From contig CAOLHI010001477.1 of the NCBI GenBank assembly GCA_948474755.1, forward strand, positions 309,380-373,379: a DNA stretch of 64,000 nt, read 5' to 3'. This DNA is from Ctenosaura bakeri. Lineage: Eukaryota > Chordata > Lepidosauria > Squamata > Iguanidae. Both the position numbers and the translations under genes were made by a program. Position 1 is the first letter of the stretch, and each line of letters begins with the position of its first letter. The notes under the pieces are model-generated. The model saw only the letters and a program-made list of their open reading frames with translations. It made no database searches and was not told the DNA's origin. Of this stretch, positions 1-11,436 are shown one piece after another.

Positions 1-474
1 CTGCGCAGTACCTATGCTGTATCTTATTGTTCTTTGCACCCGTGACAAAAAGCACTCAAAAATTAAAAAAAAACACCACACAGTAAATAACAAGAGCTTA
101 GTCTCTATTCACTAAAAAAATCAAAAAAGTCGGGTGGGGTCTGGTGGCAGGGATAGGGACGATAACCCGCCCCACGTGGGCACGGTCGGCTGCTGAGGGC
201 GACCACTACAACCACCTCGTACCGGCGAGGAAACACCAAGCCTTGCAGGGGGGTGGTCAGCATTGCCACAAGTCAGCTGTCCTTGCTGCACACCTCTCCA
301 GTGTGCGGATGAGTTGAGCCCCCCCAAAATAGAAAGTTTGGGCTTGACAAACCGCACCTGCAGCGAAGCTCAAGCCGAGCTTCGAGCCTCCCTTTTTCAC
401 ATCAGAACTGTGGAAGAATAAGAAGTTCAAGTCCGTTCCCCCCCCAGACAGATAGTCACCCACGAGGAAAGAAC
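1..474. other. unresolved sequence upstream of L1 copy 1
   Basis: This stretch starts A-rich and becomes GC-rich between about 125 and 370. It contains several short open frames but no recognisable protein. It leads straight into the short ORF1-like segment of the L1 that follows, so it may be the 5' UTR or an ORF1 remnant of that element. I could not find a target-site duplication or a boundary. Confidence 0.3.
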
Positions 475-624
475 ATGAAGTCTACAGTGCAAGAACGTGT
501 TGGGGCAACACAGAAGAGAGAAGGTATAGAAGAAGTAACCAAGGATAAGAATAAAGGGCAAGATACGAGTCTTCTGGATTTGGATATAGACGAATTGGTT
601 TCAATTGCCTCAGGGGGAAAATAA
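475..624 (+). pseudogene. L1 copy 1 ORF1-like 3' segment
   Basis: This is a 49-codon frame from an ATG at 475 to TAA at 622-624, hydrophilic with many K, E and D. Its stop overlaps the ORF2 start by one base (TAATG). That arrangement is compatible with termination-reinitiation between the two L1 proteins. The nucleic-acid-binding part of a full ORF1 is not visible upstream, so this is either the truncated C-terminal end of ORF1 or a very divergent one. Identification rests mainly on its position just before ORF2. Confidence 0.45.
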
Positions 625-3600
625 TGTCATCAATTACATCATGGAATGTAAATGGTCTGAAATCGGTGATCAAGAGGAGAAAGATTTTCCATTACTTACT
701 GAAATTAAATTCCAAGATCAATTGTCTGCAGGAAACCCACATCTAAACTAAAGATATTAAAGTCCTTCAAGTCCCGAGATTGGGAGAGGTATTTGTTTCA
801 GCTGCCACTGTTAAGAAACGAGGGGTCGCACTATATGTTAAAGCACATTTATCTCCTATTCTAAAATTCAGCGAGGCAAAGGGGAGATTTTTGGGCGTTG
901 AAATAACAATTGATGGGATGAAGACTCTCTTGGTAGGTGTATATATTCCGTGCAATGCCAAGGCCAGCTTTTATGAAGATTTGGTGAAGATCCTAAAAGA
1001 GCAATCATACGAACACCTGTGTCTTTGGGAGATTTGAACGATGTGGCAGATTTGCAGATGGATAGAAGTAAGGCACAACACTCAGGAAAACATGGGAAAT
1101 TCCCCAAGGAATTTTTTCTGGTGTGTGAATACCAATTGAAAACATCTGGAGACACAAACATCCTAAAGGGAAAGATTACACGTTCTTCTCAAACCGTTAT
1201 GGCACATGGTCCAGAATTGATATAATGGGCATCCAAGATGATAATAAACAAGATAAAATCTGCAGATATTTTACCCAATACTTTTAGTGATCACAATCAT
1301 CTGAGCGTATATATTCAGAATGACAAGAAAAGAGGCAACTGGAGGCTAAATGATAGAATTTTTTATCAGGAAGACGCAGTTCAATGGCGTAGGAAGGAAA
1401 TAGAAGCTTTTTTTATAGAAAATATGGATAATGGAGTCGCAACACCTATGGTGTGGGATGCTTCGAAGTCAGTAATAAGGGGATTATTTATTCAGAAGCT
1501 ATCAGAATTAAGGAAGAAACAGAATGAAATTATGAATAAGGTATTGGAGGAGATCAGAACAGTAGAAAAGAAGTTGCAGCAAAACCCAAAATAAACAATT
1601 GAGGAGGAAGTTAAAGACTTTGCGTGATCAGCTGTAGACGTGGCAATGGAGCAACTGGAAAAAAACCTGAGATTTATAAGACAAAATCGGCTTGAAAATG
1701 CAAACAAGCCGGGTCGCTGGCTGGCATATAGAATACGCAGAGAGAAGAAGAAAAGGACAATTAATGGGTTTAAAGAAGGTGACAGAGTACTCACAGACAG
1801 AGAAAGCATCATTAAAAGTCTTGTTCATTTTTTGGAATCTATATGGTTTTCCTAAAGAGGTGGGTGTGGGGTATTAATCAGAATCTCAAGGATAAAAATC
1901 TTCCCCAACTGTCATCGGAACACAGAGAAATGCTGAATAAACCTATATCAATAGCTGAAATAAAAGAACGTTTACCGGGCTAAACTCAATAAAACGCCAG
2001 GACCGGACGGCTTACCGGCAAGTTACTATAAGGTCTTTCAAGATGTGTTACCAATGCAGAATGTTTAACAGAAAATTAAGAAGGTTTGATTCCTCCAAGT
2101 TGGATGGAAGCAAGTATAGCATTAATTCTGAAGACGAAGGAAGAATATCCGACTCCTAAAGACTTTAGACCTATTTCTCTGCTCAATGAGGACTACAAGA
2201 TTTTTAGTACCATCCTGTCACAGAGGTTAAAGAAGATTTCAATGTTTATGTAGGTGAGGATCAGAGCAGTTTCCTTCTGAATCGTTATATGAGAAACAAC
2301 TTGAGATTACAATAGACATTGTTGAATACTTTCATGTTCACAATAAAAAAAAAAAGGAGCTCTGTTTTTTTGGACCAGAGAAGGCGTTTGACAACTTGAA
2401 CTGGGAATTTATGCTAGCAGTGATGGAAAAGATGAATTTTGGTCAGGCCTTCTTAGAATGGATGAAAGTAATATATTAGAAAAGGGGGCCCCATCTGTTA
2501 GAAACAAAAAATGTGAGAATTTTCCTATTATAAAGGGGCCCAGAAAGGGTGACTGTCCCCCTTAATTTTTATAGTGACATTGGAAGTATTATTTAGAGAT
2601 ATTCAATATGATGATCACCTTAAAGGCATTAAGGGGGGAAAAACCAACAAAAATATAAGGCTTTTACGGATGATATAGTGCTCTGCTATATCTAGAAAAC
2701 CCTACTCACCAAATTGCTTGGCTATTGGAAATTTGAATAAATAGGGGAGAGAGGGGGTTTTAGAATAAAAACAAAAGATGATGCTCACCAAAAATATGAA
2801 AGCAGAAGAAGTTAAAAAGCTAGAAATCATATTGGGGATTCAATCGGCCACAAAAGTGAAATATTTGGGGGTCTGGATAGTATAACAACACCCAATTATT
2901 TCAAAACAACTACCAACTGACATGGAAATAATTTTAAAAAAAATGGAAAATTGGGGAAAACTAGATTTGTCCTTACTGGGTAGGATATCCCTAATTAAAA
3001 TGGGTGTGTTGCCAAGATTACTGTTCTTATTTCAAATGATACCAATTAATATATCAACCAAATGGTTCAAAGAATGCGAGAAAGGTATATCTCAATTTCT
3101 ATGGCAAAAGAAACTTGCAAGGATTAAAACAAGACCCATGACAGAAAAGAGAGAATGGAGGATTGGCATTGCCCAACATTAGACTATATTACAAAGCTAG
3201 GGTTTTCATGGTCAAACCCTGGATTTTTCTTGACAACCCCAGACTATTAAGTTTAGAAGGTCATGATTTCCCCTAGGTTGGCATTATATTTATGGTATCA
3301 GCGAAAAGAATCATCAAAATTGTTTAGAAATCATGTCATTCATAGATCTTTATTTTATATGTGGATTAAAATTAGAAGCCACCTAGGGCTGGGAATTCCA
3401 ATGGTGGTACACCGCTATAAGCCTTTTCTATCCAAACTCTGGGAGGGACACAAAATGGACCAAGTACAAAAATTTGACTTATAAACAAGACGACCAGATT
3501 TATTTGAAGGAACGCTCACAACTGGAACAGGTAGGTTCCATACAATGGCTCCCCCATTTTCAGTTAAAAGAGAGATTCAAAAAGGACCTCGTAGAAGGGG

Positions 3601-4291
3601 TTTTTAATACTAAAGCATCTCAAATTGAACTGATTATGAGAAGTGGGAAACGTGGCCTCCTGTCAAAATTTTATAAAACTTACTTCAAATTGAGTTAGAA
3701 AATGAGGCGGTTAAGGATTATATGATTAGGGGGCTAAAAACATCGGCCATACTATAGATCTTGAAAATTGGGCTCGTGCATGGAAGAATGTGTGTAGGTT
3801 CACCAGGTCATATTACCTTCAAGAGAATGTTATCAAGCTATGGTTTCGGTGGTATCTCCCACCAGTCAGGATAGCAAAAATCTCAAAGGATAATAATGAT
3901 TCTTGTTGGAAGTGTAATTAAGAAAGAGGAACATTCTTTCACCAGTGGTGGGGGTGTGAAAAATCAAAAGGTTTTGGTCTAAAATTCTAATCAAAATGCA
4001 AAGGGTTTTAATATTACCATCAATCTAACTCCAGAAATTTTTCTACTGGGTATGGTAAATTTATGTACTTTAAATGAGAACATGCAACGGTTGGTATGGC
4101 ACATGACAGTAACAGCCAGAATAGTCTTGGCTAGATACTGGCGGAAAAAACTATCCCCCACGGGGGGAATGGTGGGGCAAATTATTGGAGATAGCGGACT
4201 TTGGGTAAGTTCACTCTTATGCTTCAAAAAAACTACAAAACAATTTTATGAAGTATGGGGTCCCGTCTTAAATATTAAAGTAAATTCATAG
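624..4291 (+). pseudogene. L1 copy 1 ORF2 (endonuclease-reverse transcriptase), broken
   Basis: ORF2 nicks target DNA and reverse-transcribes the L1 RNA. The ATG at 624 opens with SWNVNGLKS, the start of the APE-like endonuclease, and LQETHI follows at about 730. Reverse-transcriptase blocks can be read in shifting frames: KTPGPDGLPASYYK near 1990, FRPISLLNEDYKIF near 2165, and an FTDD-like catalytic box near 2660 in place of the usual F/YADD. A C-terminal Cys-rich stretch (CWKCN, then FHQWW) lies near 3905-3960. At least eight frameshifts or stops separate these blocks. The family assignment is firm, but exact breakpoints cannot be placed without alignment to a consensus. Confidence 0.85.
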
Positions 4292-4835
4292 AGGAAGTGT
4301 TTATCGTGTACTTTTGTTGCGGATGTATTCGAACTCCTGTAGTGGGGTTAGGTTGTATAGGCTCCCCCCAGGAACATGAGGAGAAAATTATCTATGGGAA
4401 TATACGGATAAAGCTTCTTTTTTTTTCTTAAATAAAGTTTAACAAAGGAACACAACCAAATTTAAGAGGGCACGAACAAGGTTAAATTAATATTTTCCAA
4501 TTATTGTAACAAACAAACTGTATTTCGCCCTGGGGGGTATATATATATTTATATAGTTTTTTTTCCGTTTTCTTTTCTTTTTTTTCTTTTTCTTCTTCTC
4601 TACTTTCTTTGTCAACTGTTTATTGTCTACAGTATATTTCTAGTGAAATATTTACTACTTAGGACTAGTGGACTATTATTGAGAAAAGCTGTACATAAGC
4701 TTTGTATATAATACAAATTATGAATATCATGTAACAGGGAAGGGGGGAAATGGGAAAAAAGTTTAAATTGAGAATGGCAATATAATGTCATCTTTGTATG
4801 AATAATAAAATTTAATAAAAATAAATTAAAAAATA

Positions 4836-5272
4836 ATATTAACGATTTCCAACTTGCCAAATAAGAGATAAGTGTGATCCAAGGGTTACATGTGGTTGTC
4901 TCAGCGCCCCAGTGCTCCCCCCCCCTCCCAATTTTAATTCTTGGCTTCAGGAGAGATTTTGGGGGCAAGGCACTTTGGGAAGTGTGAGCTGAAAAATAAG
5001 TCGTGCATGTGATTTTCCAAAACGGATTCAAAAATAAGGCAATGAGTATTAACAGAAGAATGCTCTATGGAGTATAACTCTGTTTTGGAGTCAACTGATT
5101 GGCTCGACATTGGTTTCTGAAACTAATTCTGGATCAAATCATCACTTTATTTTGTAACCTCTGAAGTCTTGAACCTTAAATACTGAACCAGAAAAACTTA
5201 AAGGCCACTTTCTTCCTGTACAAACTTACCGACTTGTTCATGTTCTCTTCAGATGCCTTTCTACATAATATA
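4836..5272. other. MSH3 intron, nothing recognised
   Basis: A/T-rich intronic sequence between the L1 tail and the hAT element. I see no exon, RNA gene or clear repeat family in it. Confidence 0.5.
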
Positions 5273-5806
5273 CTTTCTATTAGAGATGGGCCAACTGAAT
5301 CCTCGGCAGGGATTCAAGATTCAGGAATCCAAATCCCCGTGCCAAAATAGGCAAACCAAATCTTTGGAATCCACCACCCAAACAATTTGTTGGAGAACAG
5401 AACACCTGAAAACTTAGGAGACTAGACACATAAGGGGAGATGGCAAGTAGGTGAATTTTTCCTTTGGAGTAATAATGGCCTTTACTAACAATTTCACAAA
5501 TTACATCTAGGGTTGCATTCTAAGATATTTAAATTGAACATTTCATATTTAAGTTCAGCACTTGACTGGAAGCTACAGGCTTGAGATTTAAAGGACAGCT
5601 GAAACATTCCTTTGCATAGCTCACTTGCAAAGCTCTTTCAGACACAATTCTGGGGTTTCTAGTTTTACAAGGTGTCACAGCCTTCTCTGTGCTGGTGTGC
5701 TGGTGCATCATCAAACTACAAACCTCAGGATGACAGAAGGAGCTATGCAAAGAAAAGTCAGTTTTGACCTGGATTATCTCTGTACTGTAGTGGTCCTGTT
5801 TACATA

Positions 5807-5843
5807 GGCAGGAAAATGTGGGATTAATCCACATTTTCCTGCC
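5807..5843. repeat. 15-bp perfect inverted repeat, 7-bp spacer
   Basis: GGCAGGAAAATGTGG at 5807-5821 is followed after GATTAAT by its exact reverse complement at 5829-5843. It lies in the middle of the hAT element and could form a hairpin or cruciform. Perfect arms in an otherwise decayed copy suggest either recent origin or correction between the arms. Confidence 0.85.
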
Positions 5844-5869
5844 TGCGTACAAAGGGCTTCCATGACATT

Positions 5870-5990
5870 TTCAGTCTGGGGAGATCCTGAGGCAAAACTA
5901 TGACAACTGTTCTGGCCAGATTTCTTCAGAGGGAGGTTTACCTTTGCCTAGGCTTTTGCTAAGGCTGAGAGAATGTGTCTTTCCTTCTTT
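5870..5990 (-). mobile_element. SINE body fragment nested in the hAT element
   Basis: The segment with CTGGCCAGATTTCTTCAGA and GGCTGAGAGAATGTG aligns by eye with the body of the tRNA-headed SINE at 38228-38440 (CTGGCAAGATTTGTTCAGA, GGCTGAGAGAGTGTG). No Pol III head is visible, so only the body survives. It is on the same strand as the other copies of this family. Confidence 0.5.
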
Positions 5991-6118
5991 CTCTTGCTTT
6001 TTAAACCCTTTTTCAAAAAAGGATTCAAAAGATTCAAGATTTGTAGATTCCCAGAGCCTTCCAGGGATTCAGATCCAGATTTGGAAAATTCTGGATTCGT
6101 CCCACCCCTACTTTCTAT

Positions 6119-8332
6119 TCTTGTCTGATATTGTTGCTAAGCTAACTTTTGGATCCTAATGTATAGAAAAGTAGGCTATAAGTATTTTTAATAAGAGACT
6201 AACAATACACTTAATTATGTCTATCTGTTTCTCCTTTTGTAAACCAGCTCAGTTTTTCACCTATCTATGTTTCTGTGGTTCTATCACATTTCGTTTCTTA
6301 AATGCAGCAAAATTTTCCATAATTCAGACTGTTTCGGAATCTTTTGCTTTTTGTTTTGTTTCTCTTTTCAGTACAAGTGAAGAAGCATCAGGGTGCTGAC
6401 TTCAGCAAGAAACTAAACATTTTAAAAAGAGTTCATGTTTCTCAGCAATGAACTAAAATAAAGATTAGAATCCTGAGAGCAGTAGTAAATGAATCTCTTT
6501 TTTTTTCTTTCTATTACAGTACCTTAGTAAACCTTGCTTTTTTAATACACTGAAGCATTCCTGCTTTGCAACCAGTCAATATATCCATATTGCTCAAAAA
6601 TATAGAGAAAGAAAACATCACTATTGGTAGCATGTTATCTGTTTACATAGATAAACAGATCTGACTGCTCTAATGAATATGTGTTAAATTTCTTACTGTA
6701 CTACTAGGAGTCATAATTTTCTAGCAAAACACAGCATAATTCTAAACAAAGGCTGAAAGAGACATTTTGTCTCTGGTTTGTGGGATATCTTCCCCTTTCT
6801 GAAGTTTTGGTTTAAAAAACAATGGATTGTATGCACTCTGACCAATATGTTATTCTCAGTCAGCATCAAGAGAAACAGCATTCCTTATATGTCATGGAAC
6901 AATCCATTTTCCTATGTTGGACTAGTATATTTTATTTTGTAAGTGAGAACATGTCCACAACTCCATTGTCATGTAATATGCTTACAGCTGTGTGAAGAAT
7001 TTTAAGTGCCTAGAGAAGAAACAAGATTAACACTTCATACTCTGTTGCATTCCTAATGATACTGTGGTAGTGGGGGAACAATTTTCTAGAACATGCTTAC
7101 CATGAGAGTCAACTGAGTTGTACTGCTGCACAAAATAATTATCTGCCTCATCATTTCTACTTTGGCCTGGTTATCTGAAAATCATTAAAACAGCTGAAGG
7201 AAAGTCAAATCATGAGTCATCAGTATGGGTAAGCCCCACAAAACACTCGGTCAGCAACAAGATCATTTGATACAGAACCTGTATCTCACATACAGTAGTT
7301 TCTTACTTAAGATAAAGCATCTTTTTACCAGATCTTCCTCAAAAAGTCTCAATGTCAAACTATTAATACTGACCCAATCCTCAGCAAAATTACTACTGTG
7401 TGTATAACATGCTTTAGCCATATACACTCTCTTTCTCAGGGAAAAATGTGCCATGTAGCAGAATGGTTGTGTAATGAAAAGCTGCTATCATCATAAATTA
7501 TTCTGAACTACAATTACAGCATATTTAGCAGCAACCACAGTCATTCATCATGATAAGTTGGGAGAGGAAGTTGATGAATAAACCTTGATTAGAAGAAAAC
7601 CAAATAAAAGAATCTGCATTCTAAGACTCATATCAACCAGCATCATTTTTTTCCAGATTTCATTCACATATGACTGTAAATGAAATGCTGACTAGTCAGC
7701 ATTTTACATAAAATTCCAGAGTCTTAAATTTAGTCTTGAAACAATAAACAACCATAAGATTTCAGTGATTGCGGCCCTCCAGTTCAAAAACAGCAGATGC
7801 TTTCTCCCAATTATAACAAATAGTATTGTCACATCTTGCCAAGTATTTCTTGTCAAGAAAGTGTAAGTCAAATTTTTCTGTACCACTGCACAACTGAAAA
7901 CACTTACTTGCCTAACACTAGGAATTAATACACACACTTATGGAAATAACCAAAAGAACATAATGGAGCTTACTTATGGTAAATATTTCTGGGATTACAC
8001 AGCAAGAATAACCAATGCAATTCCTGAAAGAAGTGTGACACCTAAACATCATAACTAAACCATATTAGGAATAAAATACAAAACAAAAGACAAAACTGAA
8101 AAACAATGTTATTGTTTTTAAAGAAAGTAGAAACAAGTATGTCATAAGTGAAAAATTAATACACATCATATTTTATTTATATGTGTTGATCTTAAAGACT
8201 AAAAGTATTTGGAAATTTTCTCTCATAAGAACATGTGGTGATCACATAGCTGGTTTAAAAGTATAGACTTCCTCCTACAAAAGATACAGCTCAGCTGAAT
8301 ACTGGATAATAAATGTGTCTCATAAGAAATAC
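6119..8332. other. MSH3 intron, nothing recognised
   Basis: About 2.2 kb of A/T-rich intronic sequence downstream (in gene direction) of the last exon found. I searched it on the minus strand for the next MSH3 exon, which should encode lever-domain sequence after the [10 protein letters not shown] block, and did not find one. That exon probably lies left of the window. Confidence 0.5.
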
Positions 8333-8442
8333 CTTGATTTCAAAAGAGGCTGTGTCACCCATTTCTTTAGCTTTCGCCTCCCAAATGAGGTTTTTGTATG
8401 ATCCAAGATCCAGAACAGGCTGCCTCTTGTTTTCCTATCAGT
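8333..8442 (-). CDS. MSH3: MSH3 exon (lever domain, [10 protein letters not shown] block)
   Basis: This is the last MSH3 exon seen in gene order. The translation begins [20 protein letters not shown] and continues [16 protein letters not shown], a highly conserved MSH3/MutS domain III block following the NQ of the previous exon. The splice acceptor is CCTAG before 8442 and the donor is GTATTT from 8332. The 110 bp give 36 codons plus two bases (AG) of the next codon. In MutS proteins this segment forms part of the core and lever helices that transmit mismatch binding to the ATPase domain. No stop or frameshift is present. In mammalian numbering this is probably exon 12, by inference from the count. 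Confidence 0.93.
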
Positions 8443-9478
8443 CTAGGACAATAATATCATTTTATTAAATATAGTTAAAAAGTGTGAAATGAATTATAAA
8501 TAATCAAAATAATTTAAAATCTTGAATTGTTAAATATATTCTACATTTTTCAGACATATGAAGCTATGTAAGTATAAAAGCACATGACAAAATATTAAAA
8601 AAAACCTTTTCCTCATAAAATCAGGAAACTGAAGTTAACTATAGTTATGCATGTAAAAGAGAAACAGTCGAAACATGAAATTGTTACAGAACGTGTAGGT
8701 AAACAGCATATACCTCCAGTGCCTAATCACCCTGTATTTTATCTATTAGTTCTATTTATTTTTTTAAGACCCTCTGCTGCTGTACTAATAGCCTAATCTA
8801 GAAATCTTATACTAACAAAGAATATACTGTTTCTCTTCAGCTTTCTCTAACTTCCAAGTACTGTTTTTGGCTGAATTTCTGTTTCTCATCTATTTAAGCA
8901 GATGTTCTTTTGGAGTTTTTATATCTTTAGCAGTTATATATTTAGCAAATTCCTTCACTGTTTAGTTCATTTTCCATATACAGTTTTGTTGACAGAGTTG
9001 GCATTTTAGTTTTCCTCAGTGAGGCAAGAGTTTTACCTTTTAAAAGAATGCATCATCATAATTCTCATAATCATCTGATGGGGATGGTGGTGGGGATGAT
9101 AATAATAAATTAGTATTATGTTGTACATATTCTGTCTCTCTTTCATAGGCCTTAATCCTCACAGATTCACCTTTAAGTATAAGACAGGATCTGCTTTTAA
9201 TATTTTACAATATATATATCCTTTACTCTACTCTCCCCCTTGTTAAGTCAGATCCCTAGCACATGCCACAGGAGTATTGATAAAGCTCTATGTATTTTTA
9301 ACCTTTTTACCAGCTTCTAGATTGTGGCAAGTTGAAACTATAACAAAAGCAAACTAAATAAAATTTATGTAGTTTATGCAATACTCTAAGTAAACAATTT
9401 ACACTTCTTTGGAGATATAATAGCCCAAGAATGGGTCCTCCAGCAAACAAATGCACTGGATAAAATATATTTTCTTAC
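8443..9478. other. MSH3 intron, nothing recognised
   Basis: A 1,036-bp intron. It contains a GAT-rich stretch near 9070-9110 (GATGGGGATGGTGGTGGGGATGATAAT) but no recognisable repeat family or coding sequence. Confidence 0.5.
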
Positions 9479-9563
9479 TTGATTCTGTAAGATTTCAAGA
9501 TTCTTTAATGTGATTCCATTAAGTGTCATGTATTCAGGTTCACTTGAGAGCATCTTAAAATTA
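9479..9563 (-). CDS. MSH3: MSH3 exon (start of MutS domain III)
   Basis: This 85-bp exon reads [20 protein letters not shown] followed by KNLEILQNQ. The first codon is completed from AG of the previous exon. The [14 protein letters not shown] signature is the conserved entry to the lever domain of MSH3. The acceptor is TTTTAG before 9563 and the donor GTAAGA from 9478, both in good consensus. The frame continues directly into the exon at 8333-8442 (TDRKTRG). Nothing is damaged, and the exon matches the size and phase expected of the family. Confidence 0.93.
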
Positions 9564-9933
9564 CTAAAAGAAGAAAGAATTCATTCACAGTAAAGATATA
9601 AATTTACCCACCAAACAGTTGACAGTATGGGGGGAAAAAAATAAAAATCATGAGACTGTATATTATTGGCAAAAGCACAATACATAGGAGAATCATATGC
9701 AAAAGGAACCACCTCCAAGAAATATTTGAGCCATTCTACTTATATGAAAAAAACCTAACTTAAGAACTAGCAATGCTTACTCTTCTTTAAAATACATAGT
9801 TAATTTTGCAACAATTCTATTTAAACTATGCTTTCACTATGCCCAATTCCACATAAAGGCAGATTTCATGCTATGTTATTAGAGAGGAATACTGAGAATT
9901 CTCTGCCAGAGAGGCTCAAGTGCCTCAACAAAC

Positions 9934-10321
9934 TACAGTCATCGCCCCACATTTGCTAGGGTTACGGGCATAGGGCCCCCATGAAAGTAGAAAAACTGTG
10001 AATAACTCCAGGCCCTCCCAAACCATATTTAACACACAGAAAAAGTATGATCACCATATTCAACCCACTGTGGATTCCTTTGAGGCATCAGAGTTCCTTC
10101 ACAAGAAGAAATGGGTCACTGGTGGGGCTTACTGCCACCTCCACTGCTGCCCCACACCACTTTTAATAGGGACTTGCAAGCCTTGTTCACAATTTCTCAG
10201 TCTTATGAGGCTTGCAGTCCCTATTAAAAATGGCATAGGCAGTAGCAGAGGTGACAGCAAATAATCCATGAATAATTAAATCTACAGAAGTGAAACCCAC
10301 AAATGTGGAGAGTTGACTATA
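9934..10321. mobile_element. Tigger/pogo-like MITE (element 9936-10319)
   Basis: The ends form an imperfect inverted pair: CAGTCATCGCCCCACATTTG on the left and, reading inward on the other strand, TAGTCAACTCTCCACATTTG on the right. TA dinucleotides flank both ends, as expected for Tc1/mariner/pogo target duplication. At about 384 bp, with no transposase, it is non-autonomous. The CTCCACATTTG terminus recalls the Tigger branch of pogo elements. A near-perfect internal palindrome is annotated separately. It sits in the MSH3 intron between the exons at 9479 and 10945. Confidence 0.72.
10161..10230. repeat. internal palindrome in the Tigger-like MITE
   Basis: The 22-base arm at 10161-10182 (TTTTAATAGGGACTTGCAAG, then CC) has its reverse complement at 10209-10229 with a single missing base. 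The spacer is 26 bases. It is a foldback inside the MITE and not a terminal repeat. Confidence 0.8.
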
Positions 10322-10944
10322 CAAACTTTCTCAGAGGATGTTGCCAACGCAGTTAAAGTAGAATCATACTGCTATAACTGTGTAGCTAGGAAAGGACGCC
10401 TGGGCAGGTTTTGAGGTGAGATGGAATGCTGTCAAAAGGAGGAAAGATGAAAAAGGTCCCACCATGCCAGTGAAAGTCTGCTAACACAATTCTGGAGTTA
10501 TGCTACAATGAGCTAAGGTACCCATAACAGTTTTAATGGAAGTCAAAGCAATGATTTGTCAATCTCCTAATCAGACAAAGTACGACACAGAGAGACAACA
10601 ATTCTTCTGCCCCGGAAAACACAACAGAAGCAGTCACTTGTTAAAAAGAATTAGGGTGATTTCTCACATAGTTGTTCTATAATTAGTCTATTTTTAATTA
10701 CATCTGGTTACTACAAAATCTAACTTAAGTTCTAACAGCACTAACTGGAACCAAACAGCCTCAACATTTGTTATTCTCCTGTTTCAATGTAATTGACACT
10801 AGTGACAGAAGAATAAATTCACAGCATAGATTTAATTATCACAGTGTGCTTGTTCTGTCAATAGTAATTTTCCTGAATAGACAAAACAGTATGTCTATAG
10901 CATATATTTCATGATTGCAGTTTTCTGAATTTTAAGATATTTAC

Positions 10945-11059
10945 CTAGGGTTGTAGAGTATCTTCTCCAAATTAAATTCTTTAAGATACACAATTACAGC
11001 AGCCAAGGAGCATAATATTGTCTTCTCCAAATTTAAAATTACTGATAGAGCATGGGAAC
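10945..11059 (-). CDS. MSH3: MSH3 exon (connector domain end)
   Basis: This 115-bp exon encodes [20 protein letters not shown] followed by [17 protein letters not shown], matching the conserved (I/V)[24 protein letters not shown] block of MSH3. The first Gly codon is split with the exon at 35272-35384 (G|GT). The acceptor is TTTTCCAG before 11059 and the donor GTAAAT from 10944. Its upstream intron is about 24.2 kb and carries an L1 and two DIRS elements. An (AT)n tract stands where the polypyrimidine tract would normally be. Confidence 0.93.
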
Positions 11060-11066
11060 CTGGAAA

Positions 11067-11087
11067 ATATATATATATATATATATT
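11067..11087. repeat. (AT)n microsatellite beside a splice acceptor
   Basis: About ten AT units begin seven bases beyond the MSH3 acceptor AG at 11060-11061. On the gene strand the order is (AT)n, TTTTCCAG, exon, so the tract replaces most of the polypyrimidine tract. Confidence 0.9.
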
Positions 11088-11343
11088 TACAATTCATTTA
11101 GTTGCATTCCAGCATCTTTGATCACACCATCTTATAAAAACCAGGCTGTATGACTTCCCACACTATGTATTACCCATCTGTTCAAAGTGGCCTCCTAATC
11201 AGCAATACTAGAAGTATTTCTTTCACCTCTCTCTTATTTTTTCAACAATGCAGCAAAGAAATCTCTGGAAGCACTATGCAAAGAAAAGGGAAGAGTTATT
11301 AATCATAATATTGTTACTGACTATCCAGTTAATGTAATACTTT

Positions 11344-11436
11344 TAGGATTGCAATTCTCTTCCCATGTACCAGGCAGTAAGCTTCATTGGACTCAGTAGG
11401 AGTTATTTCTGTGTAGATATTCCTAAGATTGTATTG
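11344..11436. mobile_element. short palindromic MITE, copy 1
   Basis: The segment runs from AGGATTGCAATTCTC to CCTAAGATTGTATTG, with GTAAGCTTCATTGGACTCAG in the centre. It aligns by eye with 60710-60812 in the opposite orientation. Copies of this ~90-100-bp foldback repeat, with ends like GGATTGCA/TGCAATCC, are common in reptile introns. Its class is not established from this sequence. Confidence 0.5.

Larger units (their letters stand above)
475..4835 (+). mobile_element. L1-type LINE, decayed copy 1
   Basis: A non-LTR retrotransposon of the L1 clade lies antisense to MSH3. It holds a short ORF1-like tail, an ORF2 with endonuclease and reverse-transcriptase motifs, and a 3' UTR of roughly 540 bases. 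The 3' UTR includes a T/C-rich tract near 4555-4605 and ends in an A/T-rich tail with several AATAAA-like motifs up to about 4835. Frameshifts and stops are spread along ORF2, so the copy is dead and old. Its sequence differs clearly from the L1 at 11548-19812, so it belongs to another subfamily. The left boundary is uncertain and may lie before position 475. Confidence 0.85.
5273..6118. mobile_element. non-autonomous hAT transposon (element 5281-6110)
   Basis: A perfect 8-bp direct repeat CTTTCTAT lies at 5273-5280 and 6111-6118, the target-duplication length typical of hAT elements. The enclosed 830 bp begin TAGAGATGGG and end CCCACCCCTA, an imperfect terminal inverted pair of hAT type. Both subterminal zones are rich in GAATC/GATTC motifs, as expected for transposase-binding repeats. 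There is no transposase coding sequence, so movement would depend on an enzyme supplied elsewhere. A SINE-like body (about 5870-5990) and a strong palindrome (5807-5843) sit inside. hAT membership follows from the duplication length and termini; the exact family is unknown. Confidence 0.8.

Noticed and set aside
7263..7937. Missing next MSH3 exon in the 60-77-codon minus frames
   Set aside because: The translations do not resemble the lever-domain sequence expected after [10 protein letters not shown], and no matching splice sites in phase were found.
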